Below, in pieces: positions 26,363 through 35,430 of a DNA stretch of 64,000 nucleotides. Source of the stretch: Sandaracinus amylolyticus (GTDB lineage: Bacteria; Myxococcota_A; Polyangia; Polyangiales; Sandaracinaceae); the NCBI RefSeq assembly GCF_021631985.1, contig NZ_CP070225.1, positions 6,820,001-6,884,000 on the forward strand, written 5' to 3'. Each line of letters opens with the position of its first letter. Within the stretch, counting starts at the first letter, position 1. Both the position numbers and the translations under genes were made by a program. The notes under the pieces were generated by a model. The model saw only the letters and a program-made list of their open reading frames with translations. It was not told where the DNA came from and ran no database searches.

Positions 26363-28582
26363 CTACCGCGTGACCTTCGCGACGAAGGCGTCGATCGCGT
26401 CGAGCAGCGCGTCGCGGTTCCCTGCGAACGGCAGGTGATCCTCGCCTTCGAGCACGAGGAGCTCGGCGCGCGGGAGCGATTCCGCCAGCGCGTGCCCCTG
26501 CGCCTCGGGTACGAAGCGATCGCCGCGTCGATGCACCACGAGCGTCGGCGCGGTGAGCGTTCCGGCGAGCGCCGTCAGATCGATCTCCGCGCCTCGCCGC
26601 AGCTGCGCGGCGAGCGCGCCGGGGCTCGACGACGATCGCACGAGCGACGCCCAGAACGCGAGGAACGACGCGTCTTCCGCGAGCGAAGGCGCGAGCAGCT
26701 CCGCGAGCACCGCGCCGCCCCACCCTGCACGCACCGTCTGCACGCGCTCCTCGATCACCTCGCTCGAGAGCGCGTCGCCGAGCCGCAGCGCGCCTCCGAC
26801 GATCACCGCACCCGCGACTCGTTCGCCCGCCTTCGCCGCCGCGCGCAGCGCGATCGCGGCCGCATCGCCGGTGCCCACGATCACCGCGCGGCGGCTCGAC
26901 ACCGCGTCGAGCACCGCGAGCACGTCGTCCACCTGCGCGTCGAGCTCGTACGACTCGGGCGCGCGCTCCGAGAGCCCGCACCCGCGACGATCGATCGACA
27001 CCAGCCGCGCGATCGACGAGAGCCCGCGCTGCCACGCTGCGCTCGACGGATGCTGCCACGCGCGCTCGAGGTGCGAGACCAGCCCGGGCACGAGCACCAG
27101 ATCGATCGGCCCCTCGCCCATCGCCTGGTACGCGATCGCCACTCCATCGCGATCGACGAAGCTCGTGCGCGGCAGATCCTGCGTGACCTCCGCGCGCACC
27201 GGCGTCGAGCGTCGCGTCGGGCCCGGCGAGGGCGCGGGCGGGATCGGCGGGAGCGTCTCCGCGAAGTCGGTGTCGGCGATCGCCATCCCGCGCAGCATCG
27301 CCTCGGACAAGCGCGAGACCGCGGTGCGCCACGCCATCTCGGTCGGCGCGTCCCATCGCGGATCGTGCTCGCGCAGCGCCGCGATCAGCGCGGTCTCGGC
27401 CTGCTCGAAGTGCTCGCGCCGCGCGCCGTACGCGACGTGCCGGCGCCCGAGATCTTCGAGCAGCGGGACGAGACGCTCGGGCGCGCGGATCTGCGCGACG
27501 ACGTTCTCGATCGCGTGCAGCAGCTTGTGGCGCTGTCCCTCGAGGTCGTGCGGGAAGAGCGGCCGCGCATCGGGCGCACGCTCGAAGAGCAGCGTGTAGA
27601 AGCGCGAGATCATCGCATCGCCCGACGACGCGATCCGCGCGAACGACGCGGTGAGACGGCCGTACTCGTCCTCGACCCCGCGCCCCTCGGTCGGCTGCGC
27701 GAAGGGGCGGTAGTAGCGACGCAGCAGCTCGAGCGCGTCGCGCAGCGCGTCGGCGCCCGGCCATCGCTCCGCGGGATCACGACGCAGGCAGCGCACCACC
27801 GCGTCGATCATCCCCTGGGGCGCGTCGGGCACGCGCGGCATGCGCACCTCGTCCTCGACCGCGCGCGCTGCGAGCAGATCGAGCGGCAACCCCCAGCGCA
27901 GTCGCTCACCCGTGAGCAGCTCGCGCAGCACGAGCCCGAGCGCGTACACGTCGGAGCGCAGCGTCGCGGGCAGCCCCTCGAAGAGCTCGGGCGCCATGTA
28001 CTGCGGCGTGCCGACGATGCGCCCGATCGACGTGAGGCCGGTCGCGCCGCTCGGCAGCGGACCGCTGGTGTCGACCGCCTCGCTCTCGTGGATGCGCAGC
28101 GCGAGCCCGAAGTCGATCAGCTTCGGCACGCCGGTGCTCGTCACCACGACGTTCGCCGGCTTGATGTCGCGATGGAGCAGGCCGCGCGCGTGGATCGACG
28201 CGAGCCCGCGCGCCATGCCGATGCCGAGATCGAGCGCGAGATCCCAGCGCACCGGCGTGCGCATCGCGTGCAGCGTCGAGCCCTCGACGAACTCGTACGC
28301 GATGTACGGGTTGCCCTCGACCTCGCCGACGCGGAACACCTGCACGACGTTCGGATGCGTGAGACGAGCGAGCGCGCGGGCCTCGCGGAGGAAGCGCTCG
28401 CGCTCGCGTGGATCGGGCTCGGCCGCGCGCACGAACTTCAGCGCGACGGGTCGATCGAGCGCGACGTCGTGGCCGCGATGCACGGCGCCCATCCCGCCGC
28501 GTCCGAGCGGTCCGACCACCACGAACCCGTCGAATTCGCGGGGCGGATCCCACTCGTCGTCGTCTCTGGCCGCGTGCACCAC
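26363..28582 (-). CDS. Ser/Thr kinase - globin - alpha/beta-hydrolase fusion protein
   Basis: A 739-residue protein with three domains in one frame. Residues 18-290 are a Hanks kinase with GRGGMG (27-32), Lys49, HRD (137-139), DFG (157-159) and APE (197-199), all intact. Residues about 303-432 are a full bacterial globin: MISRFYTLLFERAPDARPLF parallels the neighbouring stand-alone globin, and RRHVAYG gives the proximal His382. A Pro-rich linker (444-462) leads to an alpha/beta-hydrolase (473-739) of the kind attached to adenylate cyclases, with GVAIAYQAMGEGP and RRGCGLSER. Its nucleophile position reads GTGDA, Gly572 replacing Ser, so catalysis is doubtful though Asp688 and His716 remain. A haem- or oxygen-sensing kinase is the natural inference. 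Starts at GTG 28582 or 28579. Confidence 0.93.
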   Translation of the reverse strand: MVHAARDDDEWDPPREFDGFVVVGPLGRGGMGAVHRGHDVALDRPVALKFVRAAEPDPRERERFLREARALARLTHPNVVQVFRVGEVEGNPYIAYEFVEGSTLHAMRTPVRWDLALDLGIGMARGLASIHARGLLHRDIKPANVVVTSTGVPKLIDFGLALRIHESEAVDTSGPLPSGATGLTSIGRIVGTPQYMAPELFEGLPATLRSDVYALGLVLRELLTGERLRWGLPLDLLAARAVEDEVRMPRVPDAPQGMIDAVVRCLRRDPAERWPGADALRDALELLRRYYRPFAQPTEGRGVEDEYGRLTASFARIASSGDAMISRFYTLLFERAPDARPLFPHDLEGQRHKLLHAIENVVAQIRAPERLVPLLEDLGRRHVAYGARREHFEQAETALIAALREHDPRWDAPTEMAWRTAVSRLSEAMLRGMAIADTDFAETLPPIPPAPSPGPTRRSTPVRAEVTQDLPRTSFVDRDGVAIAYQAMGEGPIDLVLVPGLVSHLERAWQHPSSAAWQRGLSSIARLVSIDRRGCGLSERAPESYELDAQVDDVLAVLDAVSSRRAVIVGTGDAAAIALRAAAKAGERVAGAVIVGGALRLGDALSSEVIEERVQTVRAGWGGAVLAELLAPSLAEDASFLAFWASLVRSSSSPGALAAQLRRGAEIDLTALAGTLTAPTLVVHRRGDRFVPEAQGHALAESLPRAELLVLEGEDHLPFAGNRDALLDAIDAFVAKVTR

Positions 28583-28655
28583 GGCCGCAACTTACCACGC
28601 CACGAGGGCCGTCCAGAGCCCGTGGTCGTCGCGTGTTTCCGCGGGGTTGCGTCCT

Positions 28656-30182
28656 CTAACGGACGACGAGCCGCAGCTTCACGCCCATCCTGCGCAGGTG
28701 CTCGCGCTCGGCGTGCACCTCGCCCATCGCAAGGGCGTGGGAGTCGGCCCACGCGCGCGGCAGTCGCAGCTCGAGCTGCTTGCCGCTCGCGAACGCGCGC
28801 ACCGGCGGACGGATCGCGGCGCGGCTGCGATGCAGCGCCGCGCCGAGGCGCAAGAGCGCCGCGACCCGCAGCAGCTCGCGCTGCTCCCCGCGCTCGAGCC
28901 CCGCGACGTACTCCAGCTTCGGCCGCCGCCGGTGCAGCCCGATCAGCGCGGAGACGCGGATCGCGTCCTCGCGCGCGAGCCCGGCGAGCGTCGCGTTGCG
29001 GACCAGATACGCGCCGTGCTTGTGGTAGCCCGCGTAGGTCAGCGACTGCCCGATCTCGTGCAGCATCGCGGCCCAGCGCAGCGGCGCGCCGTAGTCGCGC
29101 AGGTCGAGCCGCCACGGCACCGACACGTCGCGCAGCAGCGCGAGCGCGGTGGCCTGCACGCGCTCGGCCTGATCGCGATCGACGCCGTGTCGCTCGGCGA
29201 ACGAGCGGATCGAGGCCTCGCGCACGTCGTGATCGGCGTGACGACCGATCAGGTCGTAGAGGATCCCTTCGCGCATCGCGCTGCGCGCCGCGCGCAGCCG
29301 CGGGATCGAGAGCGCCTCGAGCGCCGCGCTCACGATCGCGAGGCCACCCGGGATCACCGGCGCGCGCTCCGGCGCGAGGCCTTCGATCCGCAGCTCGCCC
29401 ACGTCGCGGTGCTCGAGGATCGCGTCGGCGAAGAGCGCGACCCCTTCCGGCGTGATCCCCGCGCCGCCCCACTTGTTCGTGGTGAGGATCGCGTCGATCG
29501 CGCGCATCGTGCCCGAGCTGCCCCACGCCTGATCGAAGCGGCCGCGCCACCCTTCCGCAAACGTCGCGAGCTCGGCGAGCGCGGCGTTGCGCGCGCTCTC
29601 GAAGTGCTTCCGCTTGATGCGACCGTGCGGGAAGAAGCGCTCGGTGAAGCTCACGCAGCCCATGAACAGGCTGTGCGCAGAGCGCACGTCGGTGCCGACG
29701 CCGAGGATGCACTCGGTGCTGCCTCCGCCGATGTCGATCAACAAGCGACGCTCGCCCGGTCGCGGCGCGTCGCCCGATGCGACGCCGAGGTACGTGAGGC
29801 GCGCTTCCTCCGCGCCGCTCACGATCTCGATCGGATGACCGAGCAGCGCCTCGGCGCGCCGCACGAAGTCGCGCGCATTGCGCGCCTTGCGCAGCGCGTT
29901 GGTGCCCACGACGCGCACCGCGCCGCGCGGCAGTGGGCGCAGCGAGGCGCCGAAGCGCTCGAGGCACGCGAGCGCGCGACGCTCCACCGGACGGCGCAGC
30001 GTGCCGTGCGCCTCGAGACCCTCGGCGAGGCGCACCATCTCGCGCCGCTCGTCGAGCACGTGCACGCCCTCGGCGTCCACGCGCGCGATCACGAGGTGGA
30101 AGCTGTTCGATCCGAGATCGAGCGCGGCGAGCGTCTCGCGCTCCGAGCTCGGGCTCGTGCGCGCGGGGAGCACGTCGTTCAT
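28656..30182 (-). CDS. Exopolyphosphatase / pppGpp phosphohydrolase (Ppx/GppA family)
   Basis: A 508-residue enzyme hydrolysing terminal phosphate of polyphosphate or converting pppGpp to ppGpp. The acetate-kinase-like fold shows AALDLGSNSFHLVIARV, VVGTNALRKARN, LLIDIGGGSTE and SSGTMRAID. The C-terminal HD-like region carries ALIGLHRRRPK and AAMLHEIGQSL. The ATG at 30182 is preferred over an in-frame upstream codon inside the intergenic operator. Ppx and GppA cannot be separated by eye. It is divergent from the TetR gene with only about 60 bases between them. Confidence 0.9.
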   Translation of the reverse strand: MNDVLPARTSPSSERETLAALDLGSNSFHLVIARVDAEGVHVLDERREMVRLAEGLEAHGTLRRPVERRALACLERFGASLRPLPRGAVRVVGTNALRKARNARDFVRRAEALLGHPIEIVSGAEEARLTYLGVASGDAPRPGERRLLIDIGGGSTECILGVGTDVRSAHSLFMGCVSFTERFFPHGRIKRKHFESARNAALAELATFAEGWRGRFDQAWGSSGTMRAIDAILTTNKWGGAGITPEGVALFADAILEHRDVGELRIEGLAPERAPVIPGGLAIVSAALEALSIPRLRAARSAMREGILYDLIGRHADHDVREASIRSFAERHGVDRDQAERVQATALALLRDVSVPWRLDLRDYGAPLRWAAMLHEIGQSLTYAGYHKHGAYLVRNATLAGLAREDAIRVSALIGLHRRRPKLEYVAGLERGEQRELLRVAALLRLGAALHRSRAAIRPPVRAFASGKQLELRLPRAWADSHALAMGEVHAEREHLRRMGVKLRLVVR

Positions 30183-30211
30183 GCGCGCCGCAGCGTACCA
30201 GCGGGGCGCGC

Positions 30212-30255
30212 TTGACGATTCCGTAAACGTCATTCACAAAGTGAACGTGGTTCAC
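30212..30255 (+). promoter_or_regulatory. Promoter-like sequence and overlapping palindromic operator
   Basis: TTGACG at 30212-30217 resembles a -35 box for the TetR gene, although no good -10 hexamer is visible at the right distance. From 30233 two palindromes overlap: TTCAC-AAA-GTGAA (30233-30245) and GTGAAC-GTG-GTTCAC (30241-30255). The second contains the proposed TetR start codon, so TetR binding here would block both this gene and possibly the divergent ppx. Symmetric half-sites of this size are typical of TetR operators. Confidence 0.6.
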
Positions 30256-30942
30256 GAAACCGCGAGAGTCCGGCGACGCGAGGCGAAGGCGGAGCGCATC
30301 CTCGATGCAGCCGAGGGGATCCTCGAGCGCGAGGGGCACGAAGCGCTGACGATGCAGCGCCTCGCGGCCGAGCTCGAGCTCACGGTCGGCGCGGCGTATC
30401 GCTACTTCGCGTCGAAGGACGCGATCGTCGCGGCCCTGCAGCGCCGCGTGTTCGAGGGGCTCGCAGCCGATCTCGAGCGCGCGATCGCGGAGTACGAGGC
30501 GGCGCATCCGCGCGCGTCCCGCGTCGGCGCGCTCTCGCGGGTGTGCGTGGTCGCGCGCGTCTACGCGACGCTGCCCGAGCGCCGGCCCACCCACGCGCGC
30601 TTGCTCTCGCGGATGATGGGCGAGCCGCGCAACGTGCTCCCCGAGGGCTTCGGCGAGGCGAACGCGCAGGTCGCGATGACGCTCGCGGGCAGCGGCGTGC
30701 GTGAGCTCGCGTCGGCGCGCGAGGCCGGTGCGCTCGGAGCGGGCGACGATCTCGAGCGGGCGATCCTGCTGTGGACGAGCCTGACCGGCCTCGCGCAGGC
30801 GAAGAAGCTCGAGCGCTGGGGCGTGCCCGGGCTCGACGTCGACGCGCTGACCGAGCGGCTCGTCGTGACGCTGCTGGTGGGATGGGGCGCCGAGCCGGCG
30901 CGGGCGCGCGAGGCGCTCGCGCGTGCGGCGGAGATCGTTTGA
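30241..30942 (+). CDS. TetR-family transcriptional regulator
   Basis: A 233-residue regulator. The N-terminal HTH reads ILDAAEGILEREGHEALTMQ then ELTVGAAYRYFASKDAIVAA, the standard TetR DNA-binding unit. The remaining 150 residues form the ligand-binding helical domain. The start is uncertain: GTG at 30241 or 30247, both inside a palindromic sequence, with no clear ribosome site, which could mean leaderless translation. It is followed after 26 bases by the fatty-acid-hydroxylase gene, presumably its regulated partner. Confidence 0.88.
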   Translation: MNVVHETARVRRREAKAERILDAAEGILEREGHEALTMQRLAAELELTVGAAYRYFASKDAIVAALQRRVFEGLAADLERAIAEYEAAHPRASRVGALSRVCVVARVYATLPERRPTHARLLSRMMGEPRNVLPEGFGEANAQVAMTLAGSGVRELASAREAGALGAGDDLERAILLWTSLTGLAQAKKLERWGVPGLDVDALTERLVVTLLVGWGAEPARAREALARAAEIV

Positions 30943-30968
30943 GCTGAAACGAATCAGGGGAGGCGACG

Positions 30969-31517
30969 ATGGCGACGTGGGGAATCGGGCTCGCGCTGGG
31001 CGTGGTGGCGTGGACGCTGCTCGAGTACGTGCTGCATCGATGGGTGTTCCACCGTCGCGTGCTCGGTCGTCGCGCCGCGCGCGGGCACCTCGAGCACCAC
31101 GCGAAGGTCGACTTCTTCTATCCGGTGGGCGGCAAGCTCGTGATGGCCGCGTTCGTGCTCACGCCGATCGTGATCGTCTGCGCGCTCGCGCTCGGATGGC
31201 AGCTCGGCTCGAGCATCCCGGTCGGCATCGTCGTGGGCTGGCTCGTCTACGAGTGGATCCACCGGCGCATCCACGTCGCGGCGCCGATCGGCGCGTACGG
31301 TCGGTGGGCGCGACGTCATCACCTGCACCACCACTTCCAGCGCGCCGACTGCAACCACGGTGTCAGCACGCCGCTCTGGGACGTCGTCTTCGGCACGCTC
31401 GCGCCGCGCGAGCAGGTACGCGTGCCGCGCGCGCATGCGCGCAAGCTCCCGTGGCTGATCGAGGGCGACGAGCCGAAGGTCGCCAGCGCGTGGGCGAGCG
31501 AGTATCGCATCGTCTAG
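30969..31517 (+). CDS. Fatty acid hydroxylase / sterol desaturase family membrane protein
   Basis: A 182-residue diiron membrane oxygenase. The histidine clusters are in the expected order: LEYVLHRWVFHRR, HLEHHAKVDF, and RRHHLHHHFQ followed by NHGVS. Transmembrane helices flank them (WGIGLALGVVAWTLLEYVL, AFVLTPIVIVCALALGW, IPVGIVVGWLVYEW). Family members hydroxylate or desaturate lipids, such as 2-hydroxylation of fatty acids or carotenoid ring hydroxylation. It is cotranscribed with the TetR gene, so substrate lipids may be the inducing signal. Confidence 0.9.
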   Translation: MATWGIGLALGVVAWTLLEYVLHRWVFHRRVLGRRAARGHLEHHAKVDFFYPVGGKLVMAAFVLTPIVIVCALALGWQLGSSIPVGIVVGWLVYEWIHRRIHVAAPIGAYGRWARRHHLHHHFQRADCNHGVSTPLWDVVFGTLAPREQVRVPRAHARKLPWLIEGDEPKVASAWASEYRIV

Positions 31518-31567
31518 TGACTCAGGTCGGGTGCACGTCGTGATTGGCCCGCGTATCATGGCGATTC

Positions 31568-33229
31568 GTGCGTACGCGGATCGCGATGATGCTGGCGCTG
31601 ACGGCGTGCACGAGCGCGCCGGGTGCGCTTCCAGGCGACGGCATCGACGCGGGCTCGCGTCGTCGCGATGCGTCGGCACCGATCGACGGAGCGACGGAGC
31701 GCGACGTGGGCCCGCGCGTCGACGGCGGCGATCCGTTCACCACGTTCGATCGCGCGTGGTGGGAGCGCGCGGTGATCTACTTCGTGATGGTCGATCGTTT
31801 CTCGAACGGCGATCGCACCAACGACGGCGACGCGACGTGCACCGATGCGAGCGCGCCGATCCTGTTCCACGGCGGCGATCTGCAGGGCATCGTCGATCGG
31901 CTCGACTACCTCGAGGAGCTCGGCGTCACCGCGGTGTGGATCACGCCGGTGCAGCGACAGGTCGGACGACGCGGCGATCAGTGCGGCTATCACGGCTACT
32001 GGGCGGATCTCGGTGTGCCCGACGACGGCGCGATCGAGCCGCGCCTCGGGGGCGAGGCCGCGCTGCATGCGCTGATCGACGCGCTGCACGAGCGCGGGAT
32101 GCGCCTGATCGTCGATCTCGTCGTCAACCACGCGGGGTACGGCGCGCGCGTGGTGGGGCAGCGACCCGAGTGGTTCCATCCGAGCGCGGGCTGCGAGACG
32201 CTCGGCGATCCCGACGTCTACTGCGCGCTCTCGGGGCTGCCCGACTTCGCGCACGAGCGCGACGACGTCGCCGACTACCTCGATGCGATGAGCACGTCGT
32301 TCGTGTCGCGCTTCGCGTTCGACGGCATCCGCATGGACACCGTGAAGCACGTCGAGGTCGCGTACTTCCGCGATCGATGGGTGCCCGCGGTGCGCGAGGA
32401 GCGCCCCGGGCTCTATCTGGTCGGCGAGCTCTTCGACGAGGGCGGATATGCGCTCTTCGATCGGTATCTCGACGCAGGGTTCGACGGGCTCTTCGACTTC
32501 CCGATGCGACGCGCGCTGATCGACTCGGTCGCGCACGGCGGATCGCTCGGAGCGCTCGCGGGGCGCGCCCAGGAGACGGTCACGCGCTGGGGCGCCGAGC
32601 GGGCCCGGCTGCGCGCGACGATGATCGACAACCACGACGTGCCGCGCTTCGTCGAGGAGATGAGCGGCGCGAGCGAGGCCGAGAAGAGCGCGCGGCTGCG
32701 GCTCGCGCTCGGTGTGCTCTTCACGGTGCCGGGCATTCCGCAGCTCTACATGGGCGACGAGCTCGGGATGGGCGGCGCGTATCCCCTCAATCGCCGCGAC
32801 ATGCCGGCGTGGACGTGGCGCGCCGAGGATCGCGAGGGAGCGCACGAGGGCGCGCTGCCCGACGCCGCGCGCATCCACGACGAAGTGCGCGCGCTCGCGC
32901 GACTGCGCGCATCGACGCCGGCGCTGCACGCCGGTGGCTATCAGGAGCTCTGGCGGCCCGCGCCGGGCGGCGCGAACGCGTGGGCGTTCTTCCGGAGCAG
33001 CGGAGAGAGTCGAGTCGTCGTCGCGGTGAACGGAGGCGCGACGACGATCACCGACCTACAGGTGCCCTATCGCACCAACCCCGGGATCGCCGAGCGAGAT
33101 CGCGAGACACCCGACGGCACCACGCTGACCCTCGTGCACGGCCCGGAGGGCGCGAGCGCGCGCGTGGTCGGAGGGCGGATCGCGCTGATGCTCCCGCCGC
33201 GATCGCTCGTCGTCCTCACGATGCCGTGA
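31568..33229 (+). CDS. Secreted GH13 alpha-amylase lipoprotein
   Basis: About 553 residues. The GTG at 31568 gives a short leader ending in the lipobox ALTAC and an Asp/Gly/Arg linker; a TTG at 31544 would add eight residues. The catalytic barrel has the GH13 signatures: DLVVNH, GIRMDTVKHV with nucleophile Asp257, LVGELFD with acid/base Glu287, and IDNHDVPRF with Asp357. GDQCGYHGYW and YMGDELGMGG are also typical. It would hydrolyse starch or maltodextrins outside the inner membrane. A glycogen debranching gene lies about 5.6 kb downstream, with other genes between. It converges on rtcB with a gap of three bases. Confidence 0.95.
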   Translation: MRTRIAMMLALTACTSAPGALPGDGIDAGSRRRDASAPIDGATERDVGPRVDGGDPFTTFDRAWWERAVIYFVMVDRFSNGDRTNDGDATCTDASAPILFHGGDLQGIVDRLDYLEELGVTAVWITPVQRQVGRRGDQCGYHGYWADLGVPDDGAIEPRLGGEAALHALIDALHERGMRLIVDLVVNHAGYGARVVGQRPEWFHPSAGCETLGDPDVYCALSGLPDFAHERDDVADYLDAMSTSFVSRFAFDGIRMDTVKHVEVAYFRDRWVPAVREERPGLYLVGELFDEGGYALFDRYLDAGFDGLFDFPMRRALIDSVAHGGSLGALAGRAQETVTRWGAERARLRATMIDNHDVPRFVEEMSGASEAEKSARLRLALGVLFTVPGIPQLYMGDELGMGGAYPLNRRDMPAWTWRAEDREGAHEGALPDAARIHDEVRALARLRASTPALHAGGYQELWRPAPGGANAWAFFRSSGESRVVVAVNGGATTITDLQVPYRTNPGIAERDRETPDGTTLTLVHGPEGASARVVGGRIALMLPPRSLVVLTMP

Positions 33230-33232
33230 GTG

Positions 33233-34753
33233 TCACTTCCCGCGCATCCGGCGACCCTGGTCGCGCGCCTTCTCACGCGCCTTCGCGTCGGCCTTGCGCG
33301 CCCTCGCCTTCGGCGAGCGGAGCGCTTCCTCGGTGCCCTTCAGCGAGCACACCGGCCACAGACGGTGCTCGATCTCCGCGAGCCCTGCCGCCACCACCGC
33401 GCTCACCACTTCGTCGCTCGACTTGTAACAAGGCGCGGCCTCGTCGAGCGGGACGCGACCGTCGAGATTGACCAGGATGCCGTCGCGTCGATATTGCTCG
33501 TCGATCTTCTTCTGATCGAGCGTGCGAGTCGCCTCTCCGCGCGACAGGCGTCGTCCCGCGCCGTGATTGACGCTGTAGGCGCTCTTCACCGCGCCCGGCT
33601 TCGGACGGAGGATGTAGCTCCAGTCGCGATTGCTCCCCGGGATCAACACCGGGTGACCGCTCGCCTCCCACTCCGTCCCTCGCAGCGCGGGATGGCCCCC
33701 CGGGAACGCGCGGGTCGCGCCCTTGCGATGCACCCAGACCTTGCCGAATTCCGGGTGTGTCTCGGCCTGCACGAGGTTGTGGCTGATCTCGTAGATGAGC
33801 TCGAGGTCCTTCCGGAACACCCGGCGGAACGCCTCGGCGACCGCCTCGAAGAGCACCAGTCGATTGACGATCGCGTAATTCCCGCCGGCGGCGACCGCAT
33901 TGAGATATTCGCGGTAGTGCTCGCTGTCGGGCGTGAAGAAGCCGAGATCGATGTCGCGCTGCTCGGGGTGCTCCTCGCGCGCCATCTCGAAGTAGTTCGT
34001 CGCGAGCCCGTGCCCGAATCCCCGACTGCCGGTGTGCACCTGCACGAAGAGCGTGCTCGTCTGCTCGCTCTTCTGCAGCTCGATGAAGTGATTTCCGCCG
34101 CCGAGCGTGCCCAGCTGCGCGAGGCCGCGCTCCGGGTTGCCCTTCCCGCCCCACGGGATCTTCCACCCGTCGTCGACCGGAATGCGCTGCCGCTCGGCGC
34201 GATGGCGCTCGACGCGCGCACCGTGGGCCTCGACGTAGTGCTCGGCACCGCCCCGCACGACGTCCTCGAGCTCGCGCTTGCTGAGCTCGCCGAAGCGGTG
34301 CGACTTTCCACCCGCGCCGAGCGCGACTCGCTCCATCACCTCGCGGTTGAACTCGAGCTGTCGATCGGGCGTCGCCGCTTCCGCGGGGACCTCGCTGCGC
34401 GCGCTCACCATGCCGCAGCCGATGTCGAACCCGACCGGCCCCATCGCGACCGCGCCTTCGTCGCGGTCGGTGAGGATCACGCAGCCCACGGGCACGCCGT
34501 ACCCGACGTGCACGTCGGGTGTGATCACCACGCACTTCACGCCGGGAAACCGCGTCGCGTTCACGATCTGTCGATAGACGTCCTGCTCGCACTCGCGCAG
34601 CAGCGCCTCGCCGAGGAAGAGCCGCACCGGCACGTCGCCGACGTCTCCGGTCTCGAGCCGATGATATCCGCCCTCTGCGTCCCACTTGCAGTGGCGCTTC
34701 CAATCGCCCGCGGAGATCAGCTCGCGCGAGTCCCGCAACATGCCCGAGGCCAT
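33233..34753 (-). CDS. rtcB: RNA-splicing ligase RtcB
   Basis: A 506-residue RNA ligase joining 2',3'-cyclic phosphate or 3'-phosphate ends to 5'-OH ends through a GMP-histidine intermediate, with Mn2+ and GTP. All hallmark motifs are visible: DVHVGYGVPVG, GFDIGCGMVSAR with the metal-binding Cys, LGGGNHFIEL, VHTGSRGFGHG and VNHGAGRRLSRGEA with the guanylylated His near residue 400. The C-terminus is basic (KARARKADAKAREKARDQ). The ATG at 34753 is chosen; reading further upstream enters the lipoprotein gene. No RtcA or RtcR gene is in the neighbourhood. Confidence 0.95.
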   Translation of the reverse strand: MASGMLRDSRELISAGDWKRHCKWDAEGGYHRLETGDVGDVPVRLFLGEALLRECEQDVYRQIVNATRFPGVKCVVITPDVHVGYGVPVGCVILTDRDEGAVAMGPVGFDIGCGMVSARSEVPAEAATPDRQLEFNREVMERVALGAGGKSHRFGELSKRELEDVVRGGAEHYVEAHGARVERHRAERQRIPVDDGWKIPWGGKGNPERGLAQLGTLGGGNHFIELQKSEQTSTLFVQVHTGSRGFGHGLATNYFEMAREEHPEQRDIDLGFFTPDSEHYREYLNAVAAGGNYAIVNRLVLFEAVAEAFRRVFRKDLELIYEISHNLVQAETHPEFGKVWVHRKGATRAFPGGHPALRGTEWEASGHPVLIPGSNRDWSYILRPKPGAVKSAYSVNHGAGRRLSRGEATRTLDQKKIDEQYRRDGILVNLDGRVPLDEAAPCYKSSDEVVSAVVAAGLAEIEHRLWPVCSLKGTEEALRSPKARARKADAKAREKARDQGRRMRGK

Positions 34754-34764
34754 GCGCGTGATTA

Positions 34765-35343
34765 TCACTCGACGAGCGAGCAGCGCTCGACGATCTCGCG
34801 GAAACACCCCGACGACGCGTCGCTCAGGCAGTCGTCGTACGCCGCGAGCTCCGGGATGCACGCGTCGCGGCAGACGAAGAGATCGAGCCCGCTGCGCCGC
34901 GCGCACGCCGGTTGCTCGTGCGCGCAGCACGCGAACGCCTCCCACCCCGGCTGGCATCCGGCGGAGTTCGCGCAGCGCACGAGCGTGTTGTCGACACACG
35001 CCACGCACTGGCTGTCGCGCGCGATGCACCCGTCCACGCACCCTCCGTCGCCCTCCTCGCAGGCCCGGGCGCACGCGCGCGTCGTGGCCGCGCAGCCGGG
35101 ACCGACGAACGGCGCGATCTCCTGTCCGCACGCCAGCGGTCCTGCATCCACCGCCGAGGCATCGGGCCCCGCGATCGCACCATCGAACCCCTGCCCTCCC
35201 CCGTCGAGCTGCGAGACCGATCCGTCCTGCTGGGAGACGCTCCCGTCGCGTCGATAGGCCTCCGGAGGCGCGTCTCGCGACTCGTAACAACCGACCAACG
35301 ACATCATCAGCACGAGCGCGGCGATCGATCGACGAGGCTGCAT
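34765..35343 (-). CDS. Cys-rich DAG-linker lipoprotein
   Basis: A 192-residue lipoprotein starting at ATG 35343 (MQPRRSIAALVLMMSLVGC is the signal peptide and lipobox). The linker (DGSVSQQDGSVSQLDGGG) precedes a domain with about 16 Cys, including CAATTRACARACEEGDGGC, CVDGCIARDSQCVAC and CAHEQPACARRS. The spacing resembles small disulfide-rich domains of secreted myxobacterial proteins. No activity is known. It is followed 11 bases later by rtcB, so the two may be cotranscribed. Confidence 0.72.
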   Translation of the reverse strand: MQPRRSIAALVLMMSLVGCYESRDAPPEAYRRDGSVSQQDGSVSQLDGGGQGFDGAIAGPDASAVDAGPLACGQEIAPFVGPGCAATTRACARACEEGDGGCVDGCIARDSQCVACVDNTLVRCANSAGCQPGWEAFACCAHEQPACARRSGLDLFVCRDACIPELAAYDDCLSDASSGCFREIVERCSLVE

Positions 35344-35430
35344 GCCCGACATCCGTTCGCACACCGCGCGCCACGCAGCGGACATGCGACGAGGGACACA
35401 CGTGCACGCGGCCCTCGTCGCTCGTCCTGC

